DNA from: Planctomycetota bacterium
Lineage (GTDB): Bacteria > Planctomycetota > UBA1135 > UBA2386
Assembly: GCA_021776805.1 (NCBI GenBank)
Contig: JAJFFD010000092.1
Coordinates: 124,001 to 188,000, forward strand
DNA length: 64,000 bases
Direction: 5' to 3'
The position numbers were made by a program, and so were the translations under genes. The notes under the pieces are model-generated. The model was not told where the DNA came from and made no database searches. It saw nothing but the letters and a program-made list of their open reading frames with translations. Below, in pieces: positions 44,822 to 54,481 of the stretch. Positions within the stretch are counted from its first letter, which is position 1; every line of letters begins with the position of its first letter.

Positions 44822-45688
44822 TCACTGCGAGTAGCGGACAATCAGCGCGGCGTGATCCGAGGGGAACTGCTCATCGTGTTTGTCGATTACACGCGCCTCT
44901 ACCACACGAGCATCGGGCCAAGTGTCGTAGATGAAGTCGATCCGATCCTGCTGTTGCTCCGGGAAGCGCGGCGTCCAGGTGCGATCGCGCAGTCGGTTCA
45001 CATTCGGATGTAAGCTTCGATAAGCATCACGAAAACCGGCTGCGGTGATTACTCGGCTGGTCTTCCAGGCGATCACTTCACCGAACTGCTCCCGCGTGCT
45101 CTCGATGTAGTCCAAATGCGACATGCTATTGAAATCGCCCGCGATGATCACCGGGAGATCGGCGTGGCCTCCAGCAGTCAGTCGTGCATGAATCTGCTCG
45201 AGAATCTCGGCAAGGTCAATCGCTGAAGAAGCACAGGCTGCGATCACTTCTTCCCGAGCCTTGGCTTCGCGTGTGCCTGCCGCCCAGATCTCCGCGTCAT
45301 AGGGTAACCAAATCGAATAGAAGGCAACTCGCGATCCCCCCGGAAGCTCGATGATCGCACCCACGCACTTGAACTCCTCAAAAACTGACACGTCTTCGAT
45401 CACTGGATACCGGCTATGGATCGATACGTTGGTGCCACGTGGATGAAAGTGAAAGCCCAATTCACCACTGATCCACCTGCCGGATCCGTAGGTTTCCTGC
45501 ATCCCTACGACGTCCGCGCCACTGTCACGAATGACCTCGACAACACGTTGTGGCCCGATCTGTTCGCCGTCCTCTCGACCACCGTGCCAGATATTCCAAG
45601 CCATCACTGACAGCTTCGGACGGCCGGTTTCGCGAATTGGCGTCTCGCATCCAAGCAGGATTAGAGACAGTAGCAACAACCAACGCAT
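44822..45688 (-). CDS. Endonuclease/exonuclease/phosphatase-fold lipoprotein
   Basis: The 288-residue product starts MRWLLLLSLILLGCETP, a lipobox signal with Cys14. The EEP fold is shown by LSVMAWNIWHGG, VVGMQETYG (metal-binding Glu), IIAGDFNSMSHLD, DRIDFIYD and the final SDHAALIV. Such enzymes cleave phosphodiesters in nucleic acids, inositol phosphates or sphingolipids; the extracellular location suggests nutrient scavenging. ATG 45688 is chosen because the longer frame precedes the signal peptide. Confidence 0.88.
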   Translation of the reverse strand: MRWLLLLSLILLGCETPIRETGRPKLSVMAWNIWHGGREDGEQIGPQRVVEVIRDSGADVVGMQETYGSGRWISGELGFHFHPRGTNVSIHSRYPVIEDVSVFEEFKCVGAIIELPGGSRVAFYSIWLPYDAEIWAAGTREAKAREEVIAACASSAIDLAEILEQIHARLTAGGHADLPVIIAGDFNSMSHLDYIESTREQFGEVIAWKTSRVITAAGFRDAYRSLHPNVNRLRDRTWTPRFPEQQQDRIDFIYDTWPDARVVEARVIDKHDEQFPSDHAALIVRYSQ

Positions 45689-45749
45689 GGCTAGTTCACC
45701 TCGTTCTGCATCTGTGAAGCACCCTACTGGTTGGCAGCGAAGTAAGCTG

Positions 45750-47852
45750 CTACTTCCCCGGCCGATGATCCAGGCAAACCACGGTGCCCAGGCTATTGCG
45801 GCAGAAGATGCGTCCGTGGGCCACAACTGGGGTAGTCCAGCAGCTGCCAGCGGAGAAGACCTTGCGACGCGAGCGTTCTTTGAATCCCTGGAGGGAAGCA
45901 TCTGCGATGACAAGATCGCCGCGGGCTGTCATGATGACCAGGCGACCGTCGGCGACTGTCAGAGCTCCCATACCCAGTCCACGTTTGCGCCATATCTCCT
46001 CACCCTCGAGATCGATGCACTTCAGGGTCGATTCGTCGAAACCGTACAGATGCTGTTCGAAGAAGACTGAGCCGGAGAGTTTTGTTCGCATGACTCGACT
46101 CTGCCAGAGAGGGATAAGGGCCTCATCGTCCAGCGATAGCATGGCACAGCCATGGTCGTAGCTTGAGGAGATGAACAAGCGATCGTCGATGACCACAGGA
46201 CTGGATGCGTTCACTGTTGACGGCCCCTTGCGAAAGGGGTGCTTGGCCAACTCTTCTCCAGTGCTGCGGTCGAGGATGTACAGTCCCTGCTTCGTAAATG
46301 CGGCCAGTCGCGGTCGGCCATCCAACTCGAAAGGGGTCGGCGTTGAGTACAGCGCCTCCAAGTCTCGCGTCTGCCACCTGAGCTCTCCGCTCTGGGCATC
46401 CAGGGCGACGATCGCTGCTACCTCGTAGATGAGCAGGTCATCGACAAGCAGCGGTGACGCAGCAAAGCCGTACTCCGTACCCTTCAGGCCCAAGTCCTTG
46501 GCAACCGTCTTGCACCAGAGAACCGCGCCGTTGGCTGCGTCAAGACAGCGAATGACTCCCTTGCGGCTGCTTACATAAACGCGATTGCCCCGTACCGTTG
46601 GCGTCGTCAAGGTTCCGCCACCGTGTCCAACAGCATTGAGCTCTGCCGGATAGGAGTATGTCCAGACTTGCTCTCCAGTCTCGATGTCCAGGCAACGAAG
46701 GTTGTCTTCTGACTTCGCGTCGTCGAAACCGAGCACATAGACCCTATCGCCGACAACCGTAACCGCCGAGTGTCCGATGCCTGCCTCAGCTCGCCACAGC
46801 GCCGTGCTGGATCCCTGATCTGCCCAACCATCCTCAGTCGATACTCCATTGGCGTCCGGCCCGCGCCAATTGGGCCAGTCCTGGCCGTCTCGCTCCTCGG
46901 GGTTGCGCTTAGGAGGCTCCTTCCCGCCAAGCTTCTCGTTGGCTTCTCGATTCTTGTCTCCGCTGGTCTGAGCAGGCTGGTCGCTGGGACCATCGCCAGC
47001 AGCAGGCAGAGCTGGGAGCTCTGCAGGCTCTTCGAGCGCTTGCCAATCCACTCCTAGCCGGAGCGCGAGGCCTCGCGCCCGATGCTCATCGGCCATGGCA
47101 TGCACGATGTTGATGCACTGCTCGATCGCTGCACTGGGGTTTTGGGCGGTAAAGAAGCGGCCCGACCGTGCGCTTGGCAGCTCGCTGCTGACCTTGACAG
47201 CGGGGGCGCTCGCCATGATCAGATCAACCGCGGGGCGCGGCGCGACGACATGTTCGTCCGTCAAGACACCGGCGCGGGCCAAGGCGACCACACTCATGCC
47301 CACAGCCAGTACACAGCGAGCCCGGCTCGCCGTCGCCTTGATCCAGTCAAGGCTGAGTTGATCACCGAGGAGTTCACGCAATCCACCGCCACTGGGCAAG
47401 ACCAAGATGTCTATCCGCGGAGCATCGGCAAATCCGTACTGGGGAACGATGGTCTGAAAGGTCTGGCAACGGATAGGGTCCTGCGAATCGGCCACCGTGA
47501 ATACGCGGGCGATGAGAGATGTCTGGATCGCCCCAGCCGGACCGGCGAAGGAAAGCAGATCCATGTTCTCATAGGTCAGAACTGCTGCGTTCAGCACTGT
47601 GCTTGCGGGGACCAAGGGCATTGCACAGTGAGCGCAGACTCCCGGGCCAGGATAGGACTGATCGTGACAATCAACCGGGCATGGTGCGCAGACGAAGCTG
47701 CCAGGATCCTGAGGCGGGGTGGTCTCGGTTGCAGGCCGGTCTTGGCTGGGCAGTTCGCAAGTAGCCCAGAGACTGGCGGCGAACAGGATCGAGGCGAGCT
47801 TGATGGATGTCGAAGGGTGACCGAGCAGAGATTCCATGAATGGCTTGAACAT
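45750..47852 (-). CDS. Lipoprotein fusing a Cys-rich motif, a DJ-1/PfpI-like domain and a PQQ-type propeller
   Basis: The 700-residue product (ATG 47852 or 47837) has a lipobox near LFAASLWATC. It is followed by a Cys-rich motif (CAPCPVDCH ... GVCAHCAMPL) like heavy-metal-binding domains. A DJ-1/PfpI-like domain (about 85-255) begins NAAVLTYENMDLLSFAGPAG and has LVLPSGGGLREL. The usual nucleophile motif VCTGA reads AVGMS here, so the cysteine is replaced. After a Pro/Glu/Lys linker, a PQQ-like propeller starts at QDWPNWRGPDANGVS with repeats such as LRCLDIETGEQVW, IRCLDAANGAVLW and LYILDRSTGEEL. A sensing or binding role outside the cytoplasm seems likelier than catalysis. Confidence 0.82.
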   Translation of the reverse strand: MFKPFMESLLGHPSTSIKLASILFAASLWATCELPSQDRPATETTPPQDPGSFVCAPCPVDCHDQSYPGPGVCAHCAMPLVPASTVLNAAVLTYENMDLLSFAGPAGAIQTSLIARVFTVADSQDPIRCQTFQTIVPQYGFADAPRIDILVLPSGGGLRELLGDQLSLDWIKATASRARCVLAVGMSVVALARAGVLTDEHVVAPRPAVDLIMASAPAVKVSSELPSARSGRFFTAQNPSAAIEQCINIVHAMADEHRARGLALRLGVDWQALEEPAELPALPAAGDGPSDQPAQTSGDKNREANEKLGGKEPPKRNPEERDGQDWPNWRGPDANGVSTEDGWADQGSSTALWRAEAGIGHSAVTVVGDRVYVLGFDDAKSEDNLRCLDIETGEQVWTYSYPAELNAVGHGGGTLTTPTVRGNRVYVSSRKGVIRCLDAANGAVLWCKTVAKDLGLKGTEYGFAASPLLVDDLLIYEVAAIVALDAQSGELRWQTRDLEALYSTPTPFELDGRPRLAAFTKQGLYILDRSTGEELAKHPFRKGPSTVNASSPVVIDDRLFISSSYDHGCAMLSLDDEALIPLWQSRVMRTKLSGSVFFEQHLYGFDESTLKCIDLEGEEIWRKRGLGMGALTVADGRLVIMTARGDLVIADASLQGFKERSRRKVFSAGSCWTTPVVAHGRIFCRNSLGTVVCLDHRPGK

Positions 47853-48124
47853 CGCCTCAGGTCCGTTTCCAGCGGTGAATCCTGCCAGCAAATCGGGAGG
47901 AAGGAGTCGTCTGGTCGCTCCCGAAGCCGTGGCGGATCCTCGCCGGTGTTTGTCCCAGCCCCTCGAATCCGGGCAAAAGTGCGCGGCCCAAGTTGCTGCG
48001 CACTGGCAGGCGTAAACCCCTTCTCTCGCCTCACCCCTGGAGCAAATCAGCTAGTCAGATTAGGGTAAGTGCTTAGAGGGGGGGATCGTTCAGCAGTGAA
48101 ACTGCGGCACACAAGAAGGCACCA

Positions 48125-49810
48125 ATGAAAGCTCCCGCGCTCATCTCCTCGACCATTCTCCTAGGTCTTGTCCTATCGCCCATGGCCGCTGCGCAGACAG
48201 CCAACTGGACCGAATTCGGTACCGGTTGCCCGGGTCAGGCCGGCGTTCCCCAACTCATTTCGGCGGGCTTCGACCTGCCCTATGTGGGCGATACCTTTGC
48301 CACCGAACTGAGCAACCTGCCCGCCACGGGTGCTGCGGTCGGTTTCCTCGGGCTCTCCGACACGACCTGGGGCGTCATCCCTCTACCGGCGAGTCTTGTT
48401 CCCTTCCTGCCTTTGGGCTGCACTCTCTATGTAGAAGGGCGTTTCACCACGAGCCTCAATATCGTTGCTGGGCGAGCATCCTGGGAACGTGCCATCCCCG
48501 ATAACCCAGATCTGCATGGGCTCTGCTTCTATCAGCAAGCCCTCGTCCTGGACCCTACGGTGTCTGGTTTAATCTCTGCGGTCATGTCCAATGCAGGGAA
48601 GGGCGTGATTGAGAACTTCTCGGGCAACCTGAGCATCAAGGTCTTGGGAGGAGTCATGGGCACTTCTCCTCAGGTGGGGATTCGTGTTCTGATCCATGAC
48701 CAGGGTACGGGTGCGGTGCTCGATGATCGCCTCACTGGTCCCGCGGGAATCGCCAACTTCGGAATTCTACGCACGGCGCGCACAACCTTCTCCATCGTGC
48801 TGCCACCCGCGTCCCCAGGGGAACCGGGAATTCTCTCGACGATCATGGATGCTCCAGTTGGCGCACTGACTGTCCTCGCGGGGCCAGAGCCGAGTCCGCA
48901 GGTCAGCTTCAATGTGAATATGACCGGCGTTCCCCTCGATGCTGATGATGCCTTCGTTCTGACGGGCGGACCGGACATTGGCGACACAATTGAGCCCTTC
49001 TTCATCACTCCACCGACGATCAACGTTGCCAATGTGGATATCCCCTATCTCCAAAACGATGGCCTCTTCTCGCTCATGACCGAGGCCGGGATCGAAGGGG
49101 ATGGGACAACCGCCTGTGGACTGCTCCTGGATGTGAATCCAGCCAGCATCACAGGGGGTAGCACCATTGGAATCGCCACGAGCACGAGTCCCAGTTCCGT
49201 CCCCTTTACGGCGAATATGCCGGTCTTTACCGATGGCACGATTCAGCGTCGGAAGGGCCTGCTCTTCGAAACCGGTGTCTACATGGACGAAGTTAGTTCA
49301 GGCACCTTCTCCTACTGCGCCATTCCTGGTGCGGACAAGATCGGCTTCGCATTTGCCGCCTTTACTAGCAACGCCTTTATTGGCGCCTTCCCAATCTACA
49401 ACTCGGCGCCAGCCTCGATCAACGTGACCATGCCAGACCTGGATGTTCTCAGTCTGAATCGCAGTTCCGATGGTCAGCGCTTCTCTTGGACTCTGAGCGG
49501 GAGCGACGTGCCAAGTCTTGATTTGACCGAGCTCTACCTCGAGTGGCAGGATCCGAATACCTTTGGGGATATGGAATGGAACATTGCTCTGCCGGCGGAT
49601 GCGACCAGCGTCGCGCTGCCGAAGTTGCCCCTGGACCTTGCCATGTTCCAGCCGCCGCTTGGTGTGGGGTACGGAATCGAAGTGATCGATCTTGATACGG
49701 TGAACGGCTACCAGGACATGGTCATCCAGATCTCCTCTGGCGGTGGCTCCCTGGAATCGGTCGCCCTGAACGCGAGTCTGTTTCGCTCGGTGGGGGCGGA
49801 GGGGTTCTGA
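48125..49810 (+). CDS. Exported protein with planctomycete-type 'FGTGC' domain
   Basis: The 561-residue product has a signal peptide (MKAPALISSTILLGLVLSPM ending AAAQ). The mature N-terminus TEFGTGCPGQAGVPQLI, GFLGLSDTTWGVIPLPASL and FYQQALVLDPTVSG form the domain shared with the IS-split island gene and, at its C-terminus, with 51062-52351. The rest is beta-rich without a known fold (VSFNVNMTGVPLDADDAFV). It is probably a surface or extracellular structural protein; function unknown. Confidence 0.8.
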   Translation: MKAPALISSTILLGLVLSPMAAAQTANWTEFGTGCPGQAGVPQLISAGFDLPYVGDTFATELSNLPATGAAVGFLGLSDTTWGVIPLPASLVPFLPLGCTLYVEGRFTTSLNIVAGRASWERAIPDNPDLHGLCFYQQALVLDPTVSGLISAVMSNAGKGVIENFSGNLSIKVLGGVMGTSPQVGIRVLIHDQGTGAVLDDRLTGPAGIANFGILRTARTTFSIVLPPASPGEPGILSTIMDAPVGALTVLAGPEPSPQVSFNVNMTGVPLDADDAFVLTGGPDIGDTIEPFFITPPTINVANVDIPYLQNDGLFSLMTEAGIEGDGTTACGLLLDVNPASITGGSTIGIATSTSPSSVPFTANMPVFTDGTIQRRKGLLFETGVYMDEVSSGTFSYCAIPGADKIGFAFAAFTSNAFIGAFPIYNSAPASINVTMPDLDVLSLNRSSDGQRFSWTLSGSDVPSLDLTELYLEWQDPNTFGDMEWNIALPADATSVALPKLPLDLAMFQPPLGVGYGIEVIDLDTVNGYQDMVIQISSGGGSLESVALNASLFRSVGAEGF

Positions 49811-49850
49811 GGCTTCTTGCTGAGCAGCAGCTCGAGCCTGAGCAACCAGA

Positions 49851-50969
49851 CTAGCGCGCCTTCAACTCCATGCTCGAGCGCTCGCCCTTGATGTCCACGA
49901 GCACCATCGCTCCGTCTTCGAAGAGCAATGCTCGCACATCATCAGGGCGAGTCCAGGTGACATCGATAGCCAGAACTCGGTCCTCGTAGAGACCTGTCGG
50001 CTTGTCCACGTGCGTGTGTCCAACGATCACCCGTTTGGCGCCGGCTCCATTCAGGATTCGGTCCAAGTCTTCCACGGATTGTCGGGGCCCGTAGGTCGCC
50101 ACCTGGACTCCGAAGTACCCCCGATACCACAGCGGGCCATAGCTTCCCCAGGCGAGGATCTTCTTGTCTACATCGCGGATCTCGTTCCGAAGCATGCCGA
50201 TGACCGAGCGAATGTCAGTGTTGATCGCGTCGATGTCCAGCTTGTCACCGGCGGTGGCGGTAGAGATGCCTGCATGGACGAATAGCAGGTCACCAATGCG
50301 CTCGATGCTGTTGCAGCTGCGCAGCCAGCGACCGACCACTGTGTCAGCGCCGAGAAGAGCACGGCTGGGGATCCCCATGAGCGCGGCTGCTTCCTTGTAC
50401 TTGGGCCTCGCATAGCGGATATCGCCGCCCATGAACATGACCTCGTGATTGCCGAGAATGAAATGCAGATGCCCACCGGCAGCCTCGGCTTCGATGGAGA
50501 GGCGGTAGAAGAGGAGGAGGGTTTCTGTGACCTGGTCGCCACGATCGACCATGTCGCCGACACCGACCAGATGACCCTTGCCAAAGGACCAGTGACCCTC
50601 ATCGTCGACCACATCGTTGGCCTTGAGGAAGCGGAGAAGAGAATCGTATTCGCCCTCTACGTCGCTGAGGACGAGCATCTTCTCGGGCATCTCCCAGAGG
50701 GCTGGGTAGATGCGTGGCTCGGGGATATCGAGCTCCTCGCCGAGGAGGGCGGCGAACTCAGGCAGGTCGATAGGTTGTGCAGGTTCGAAGTCTTGGGTGA
50801 TGAGTTCTCCATCTTCGACCCACTTGGCGATGATGCCGCCGTCTTCTTGCAGGAAGAAGTGGGGGGCTTCGTTTAGGGCGGAGTAGGAGGTCTGCGCCTG
50901 TAGGGGGATGACGAGGGCGCATGCCAGGGCGGCGCCCAGAGAGAATCGTTTGAACTCGAGTCCTTTCAC
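49851..50969 (-). CDS. Exported Shewanella-like metallophosphatase
   Basis: The 372-residue product has a signal peptide (SLGAALACALVIPLQAQ) and the metallophosphoesterase motifs LSDVEGEYDSLLRFL, GVGDMVDRGDQVTE, FILGNHEVMFMGGD, LFVHAGIS and VIVGHTHVDKP. The first motif has Glu where GDxHG normally has His, a pattern I recall in a subgroup of these phosphatases. It probably removes phosphate from proteins or small molecules in the periplasm. It converges on the FGTGC gene with 40 bp between stops. Confidence 0.9.
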   Translation of the reverse strand: MKGLEFKRFSLGAALACALVIPLQAQTSYSALNEAPHFFLQEDGGIIAKWVEDGELITQDFEPAQPIDLPEFAALLGEELDIPEPRIYPALWEMPEKMLVLSDVEGEYDSLLRFLKANDVVDDEGHWSFGKGHLVGVGDMVDRGDQVTETLLLFYRLSIEAEAAGGHLHFILGNHEVMFMGGDIRYARPKYKEAAALMGIPSRALLGADTVVGRWLRSCNSIERIGDLLFVHAGISTATAGDKLDIDAINTDIRSVIGMLRNEIRDVDKKILAWGSYGPLWYRGYFGVQVATYGPRQSVEDLDRILNGAGAKRVIVGHTHVDKPTGLYEDRVLAIDVTWTRPDDVRALLFEDGAMVLVDIKGERSSMELKAR

Positions 50970-51061
50970 GCGAGAGAGTCTATTGCCAGGCCAGTGACTT
51001 TGTCAGCCCGCATCGCCCCAGGATCGTGATCGCTGAGACGAGTAGGCGCTATGATTTGCCC

Positions 51062-52351
51062 ATGATCCGCATTCGCAAGGGCCTGCTCATGCTGCTCGCA
51101 GTTTTCTCTGTAGATCTGGGAGCACAGTCAATCAGCGGTGATGCCCTGGTTCTCAGTGCGTCTGCCGGTGTTACGGGAAGTCAGCTCACCAGAGTGGACC
51201 TGGCTACCGGAGATCTCACGACCCTCCCAGGCTTTCCAGGCGACATGGCCAGCCCTCAGGCCATCGCCTGGGATCCGATCAGCGACGATGCCATCGTGGC
51301 TCTGGAAAGCCAGGGAATCACTTCGCAGCTGCTGCGCGTCAAGTTCACCGGGGGGCAGCCGATGGGGTCGCTGCTGCTTGCAATTCTCCCCGGTTCGGTC
51401 AGATCACTGGAGGTCGGCTTCCAGGGTGATATCTACGCCGCGGTCCAAGGTGCTCAGGGCGGCATCTACCGCATCCCGAGAAACGGTGGGCCTGCCGAGT
51501 CGATCCGCAGCCTCCCGGGGGATCTGATCCTGCAGAATCCCCATCAGCTGTCCGTGGCCTGGGTGATGCATGGCTCACCTGCCCAGTTGGAGATGATCGA
51601 GCTGAGTGATGGGAAGACGTTTCAAGGTCCCTTCGAGATCCCCGGTCTGAACGCCGCCGAAATCACCGGCTTCGGTGATCTTCCCACGGGCGGCATTCGA
51701 CAGGTCATCAGTGATGATCAGGGTCGTCTGTATCTCTTCGAGTTCCTGAGCGAGTTGCGGGAGATCACCCTGAGTCCTCCACTCGCGGCAGGCGGTAGCG
51801 TGGCCATGCGCATGCACGCTCATGCCTCGCCCTTGATTCTCGGAGGCGCAGCCGACCCTGAACTGAAGGCCTTTGACTGGTGGACAGGGGGACTGCGAAG
51901 AGTTGCCGGGCCTCTGGCTGGAGACCCAGTCGACTTTGCCCTTCTGCCCGAGGAGTTGCCGCGCATCGATCGCTTTGGTGCTAGCTGCGAGGAAGCTGGC
52001 AGCGGAGTGATCCTCTGGTCATCGGTGCCAAGCCTGGGAAACTCGACCTTCCGCCTTGCGACTCGCGAGGCTGCGGCGAATTCGCCGGCCTGGTTACTGC
52101 TCGGTCTGAGCAGCCAGAGTTACTTGGGCATCAACTTGCCCTTTAGACTGCCCGGGAGCCCCTGTTCAGTCCTGGTCTCGCCCGACCTCTTCTACCCGCG
52201 ACAGACAGATGCCACTGGCTTCGCGGTGGCAACTCTGTCGATTCCTGGTGATCCATCGCTGGCTGGGCTCACCTTCTTTGCACAGTGGCTTCAGAGCGTT
52301 CCTGTTGGAGTTGGGGTCAGCGAGGCTCTCGCGGTCCACATCTACGATTGA
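51062..52351 (+). CDS. Exported propeller-like protein with a C-terminal lineage-specific domain
   Basis: The 429-residue product starts at ATG 51062 (MIRIRKGLLMLLAVFSVDLG, signal peptide). The first ~300 residues look like a beta-propeller (LTRVDLATGDLTTLPGF; AIAWDPISDDAIVAL; IYRIPRNGGPAESIRSL). The last ~120 (RFGASCEEAGSGV, TFRLATREAAANSPAWLLLG, FRLPGSPCSVLV, ATLSIPGDPSLAGLTFFAQW) match the general layout of the 'FGTGC' domain of the neighbouring exported protein. Function unknown. Confidence 0.75.
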   Translation: MIRIRKGLLMLLAVFSVDLGAQSISGDALVLSASAGVTGSQLTRVDLATGDLTTLPGFPGDMASPQAIAWDPISDDAIVALESQGITSQLLRVKFTGGQPMGSLLLAILPGSVRSLEVGFQGDIYAAVQGAQGGIYRIPRNGGPAESIRSLPGDLILQNPHQLSVAWVMHGSPAQLEMIELSDGKTFQGPFEIPGLNAAEITGFGDLPTGGIRQVISDDQGRLYLFEFLSELREITLSPPLAAGGSVAMRMHAHASPLILGGAADPELKAFDWWTGGLRRVAGPLAGDPVDFALLPEELPRIDRFGASCEEAGSGVILWSSVPSLGNSTFRLATREAAANSPAWLLLGLSSQSYLGINLPFRLPGSPCSVLVSPDLFYPRQTDATGFAVATLSIPGDPSLAGLTFFAQWLQSVPVGVGVSEALAVHIYD

Positions 52352-52357
52352 CAGACC

Positions 52358-54412
52358 TCAGCGACCCCAGAGTTCATCGGCAATGCGCTGCGCATCGTAG
52401 ATCTTGGTCAGGGATTCCATGATGGCCTGGGGATGGACGCAGACGGAGCGTTCGACGGTTTGGCCATAGACATATTGGTTGCCCATGGACTCGATGTTGC
52501 CGTCGAAGAGCAGGCCCACGATCTCCATGTCTTTGTTGATGACCGGGCTGCCAGAATTGCCGCCGGTGGAATCGACCGTGCAGACGAAGTTCACAGCAGC
52601 GCTCATGTCCAGGCGACTCTGTCTCTGCAGCCAGAGCTCGGGCAGGTCGAAGGGGTGCTGGTTGTCAAACTCTGCATTGCGGGCAAAAAGGCCATGAAAG
52701 ACCGTGCGATAGGGGGCCAGTGTGCCGTTGTAGCGATAGCCCTGGACTCGACCATCACTGAAGCGCAGGGTGAAGGTGGCGTCCGGACTGACTTCATTGC
52801 CGAATGCGGCAAAGAGGAGATTGCCCATTTTGGTGCCGAGAACTTCTTCTCGACTGTTCAGTTCGGCGCTGTCGGCGGAATTCTGATCCGCCAGAGGTAG
52901 CAGAATCCGGGCGATGCGCAGGGCTGGGTCCTGATTGGCCGCAATGGCCTCGCTTCCCTCGGTCATCAATTCACGGACGAAGGAGTCATCGCCAATGCGA
53001 GTCTCCTTGCTGAGGTACTCCGCGGCTTCTTTCGGGCTCCGGCCATCGAGAACCGCCTGGAGATAGGGATCGTCCTCGGGCAGGGCAGTGCTTGCCCGAC
53101 GGAGGTGATCGACGAAGAAGGCTGCCTGGATCGGGTCCATTCGCCCTGGTATCTCGAGGACGCTGCTGATTTCGGCCTCCTCCACGCCCTCGGCTGAAGC
53201 GCGTAAGACTTCGACCGCGCGACGCAGGTGCAGGGATCCACCAGTGGATTGGAATGCGGACGCGGACTCCAATTGGGTCTTGGCTGCTGCTACCTGGGCG
53301 ATCTCATCCCAGAGGGCACCGTATTCGTCTGTCAGGCTGGGATTCTCTAGTACTCGCTGTTTGAAGGCGGCCTCGGCCAGATCCTTGCGCTGCATGAACT
53401 TGTCGTCAAGGAGGGCGCCATGTTCACCGTGGTAGAGCTTCTGAGCGTTTTCGAAGCCAAGGATATTCGTGCGCAGCTGTTTTTCGATGCGGGGGTCTTG
53501 GGCTGCGAAGCCACGCATGATCTCCAGTCGGTTGTCGATGAGCTGCTTGACTCGAGGTAGTTGGGCGTCGCGTAGATACTCGAGTTGGGCCTTGGTGAGC
53601 AGGCGCTCGGTGCCGCCGGGGTTGCCGGTGAGGAATACGAGTTCGTCATTCTTGGCCCCATGACTCCAGCGAAAGTACTGCTCGCTGGTGTCCGCGGGCT
53701 TGCCGTCTTCGTAGGCACGGCAGAAGGAGAAGTCGATGCCAAAGCGTGGGTAAGTGAAGTTGTCCGGATCACCGCCGAAGTGAGCTGCCTGCAGGTGAGG
53801 GGCAACCACGAGGCGCACATCTCGATAGATGCGATACTGGTAGAGCTGGTAAACAGCGCCTTGATAGAGTGAGACGATCTCCGCGTCGAGTTCGGGCTCG
53901 GCCTCGCGCGCCTGGCTGAGGATTGCCTCCTGATTCGCAGCGCGAAGAGCGGTGATCTCCGCCTCTGTCATACCCGCCTTTGTAGTCTCCGCATTGACCT
54001 CAGCGGTGACATCCCGAGCCTGAATCATCTGCTGCACCGTGAGGCCAGGAAGGGGGATCTCATCCTCGAGTCCTGCCGCCGCAAAGCCATCGCGCACCAG
54101 GTCGCGCTCGCCCTGCACCGCAGCGATTTGATCACGGACGCAATGGTGGTTGGTCATGATCAGACCCTGAGGAGATACGAAGGAAGCCGAGCAGCCGCCA
54201 CCGAAGCGCAGGGATGCCAGCATGACCCGGCGAAGCCACTCGGAACTCGGACGAAAGCCGTATTCCTCGGCCAGATAGGCGAGAGGTGGATTCTCGAATG
54301 TCCACATCTTGCCTAGCTCGAAATTGGCCTGTGCCGGCAAGCCAACCGAATTGAGGCTCAGGGCCAAGAGCGTGCCTTGCAGGCAGAGCCGTGGAATACG
54401 CGACATGTTCAT
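52358..54412 (-). CDS. S46-family dipeptidyl peptidase (DPP7/DPP11-like)
   Basis: The 684-residue exported serine peptidase removes dipeptides from peptide N-termini in the periplasm. It has a signal peptide (LCLQGTLLALSLNSVGLPAQA) and the family opening GKMWTFENPPLAYLAEEYGF. The catalytic histidine is in GLIMTNHHCV and the serine in STGGNSGSPVIN. LLFDGNIESMGNQYVY follows, the region that sets DPP7 or DPP11 specificity; I cannot assign which. The length is normal. ATG 54406 (MSRIPRL) is an alternative start. Confidence 0.93.
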   Translation of the reverse strand: MNMSRIPRLCLQGTLLALSLNSVGLPAQANFELGKMWTFENPPLAYLAEEYGFRPSSEWLRRVMLASLRFGGGCSASFVSPQGLIMTNHHCVRDQIAAVQGERDLVRDGFAAAGLEDEIPLPGLTVQQMIQARDVTAEVNAETTKAGMTEAEITALRAANQEAILSQAREAEPELDAEIVSLYQGAVYQLYQYRIYRDVRLVVAPHLQAAHFGGDPDNFTYPRFGIDFSFCRAYEDGKPADTSEQYFRWSHGAKNDELVFLTGNPGGTERLLTKAQLEYLRDAQLPRVKQLIDNRLEIMRGFAAQDPRIEKQLRTNILGFENAQKLYHGEHGALLDDKFMQRKDLAEAAFKQRVLENPSLTDEYGALWDEIAQVAAAKTQLESASAFQSTGGSLHLRRAVEVLRASAEGVEEAEISSVLEIPGRMDPIQAAFFVDHLRRASTALPEDDPYLQAVLDGRSPKEAAEYLSKETRIGDDSFVRELMTEGSEAIAANQDPALRIARILLPLADQNSADSAELNSREEVLGTKMGNLLFAAFGNEVSPDATFTLRFSDGRVQGYRYNGTLAPYRTVFHGLFARNAEFDNQHPFDLPELWLQRQSRLDMSAAVNFVCTVDSTGGNSGSPVINKDMEIVGLLFDGNIESMGNQYVYGQTVERSVCVHPQAIMESLTKIYDAQRIADELWGR

Positions 54413-54481
54413 CCTCTGCGTCAGTGGGTAGCGGGAGAGAGCTTTGTACCCTGCCGTCGGCCAGAGGCCAACAGAGCATGC

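Noticed and set aside
47082..48068. Plus-strand open frame of 328 codons opposite the DJ-1/PQQ lipoprotein
   Set aside because: Covers the DJ-1-like region antisense and shows no motif of its own.
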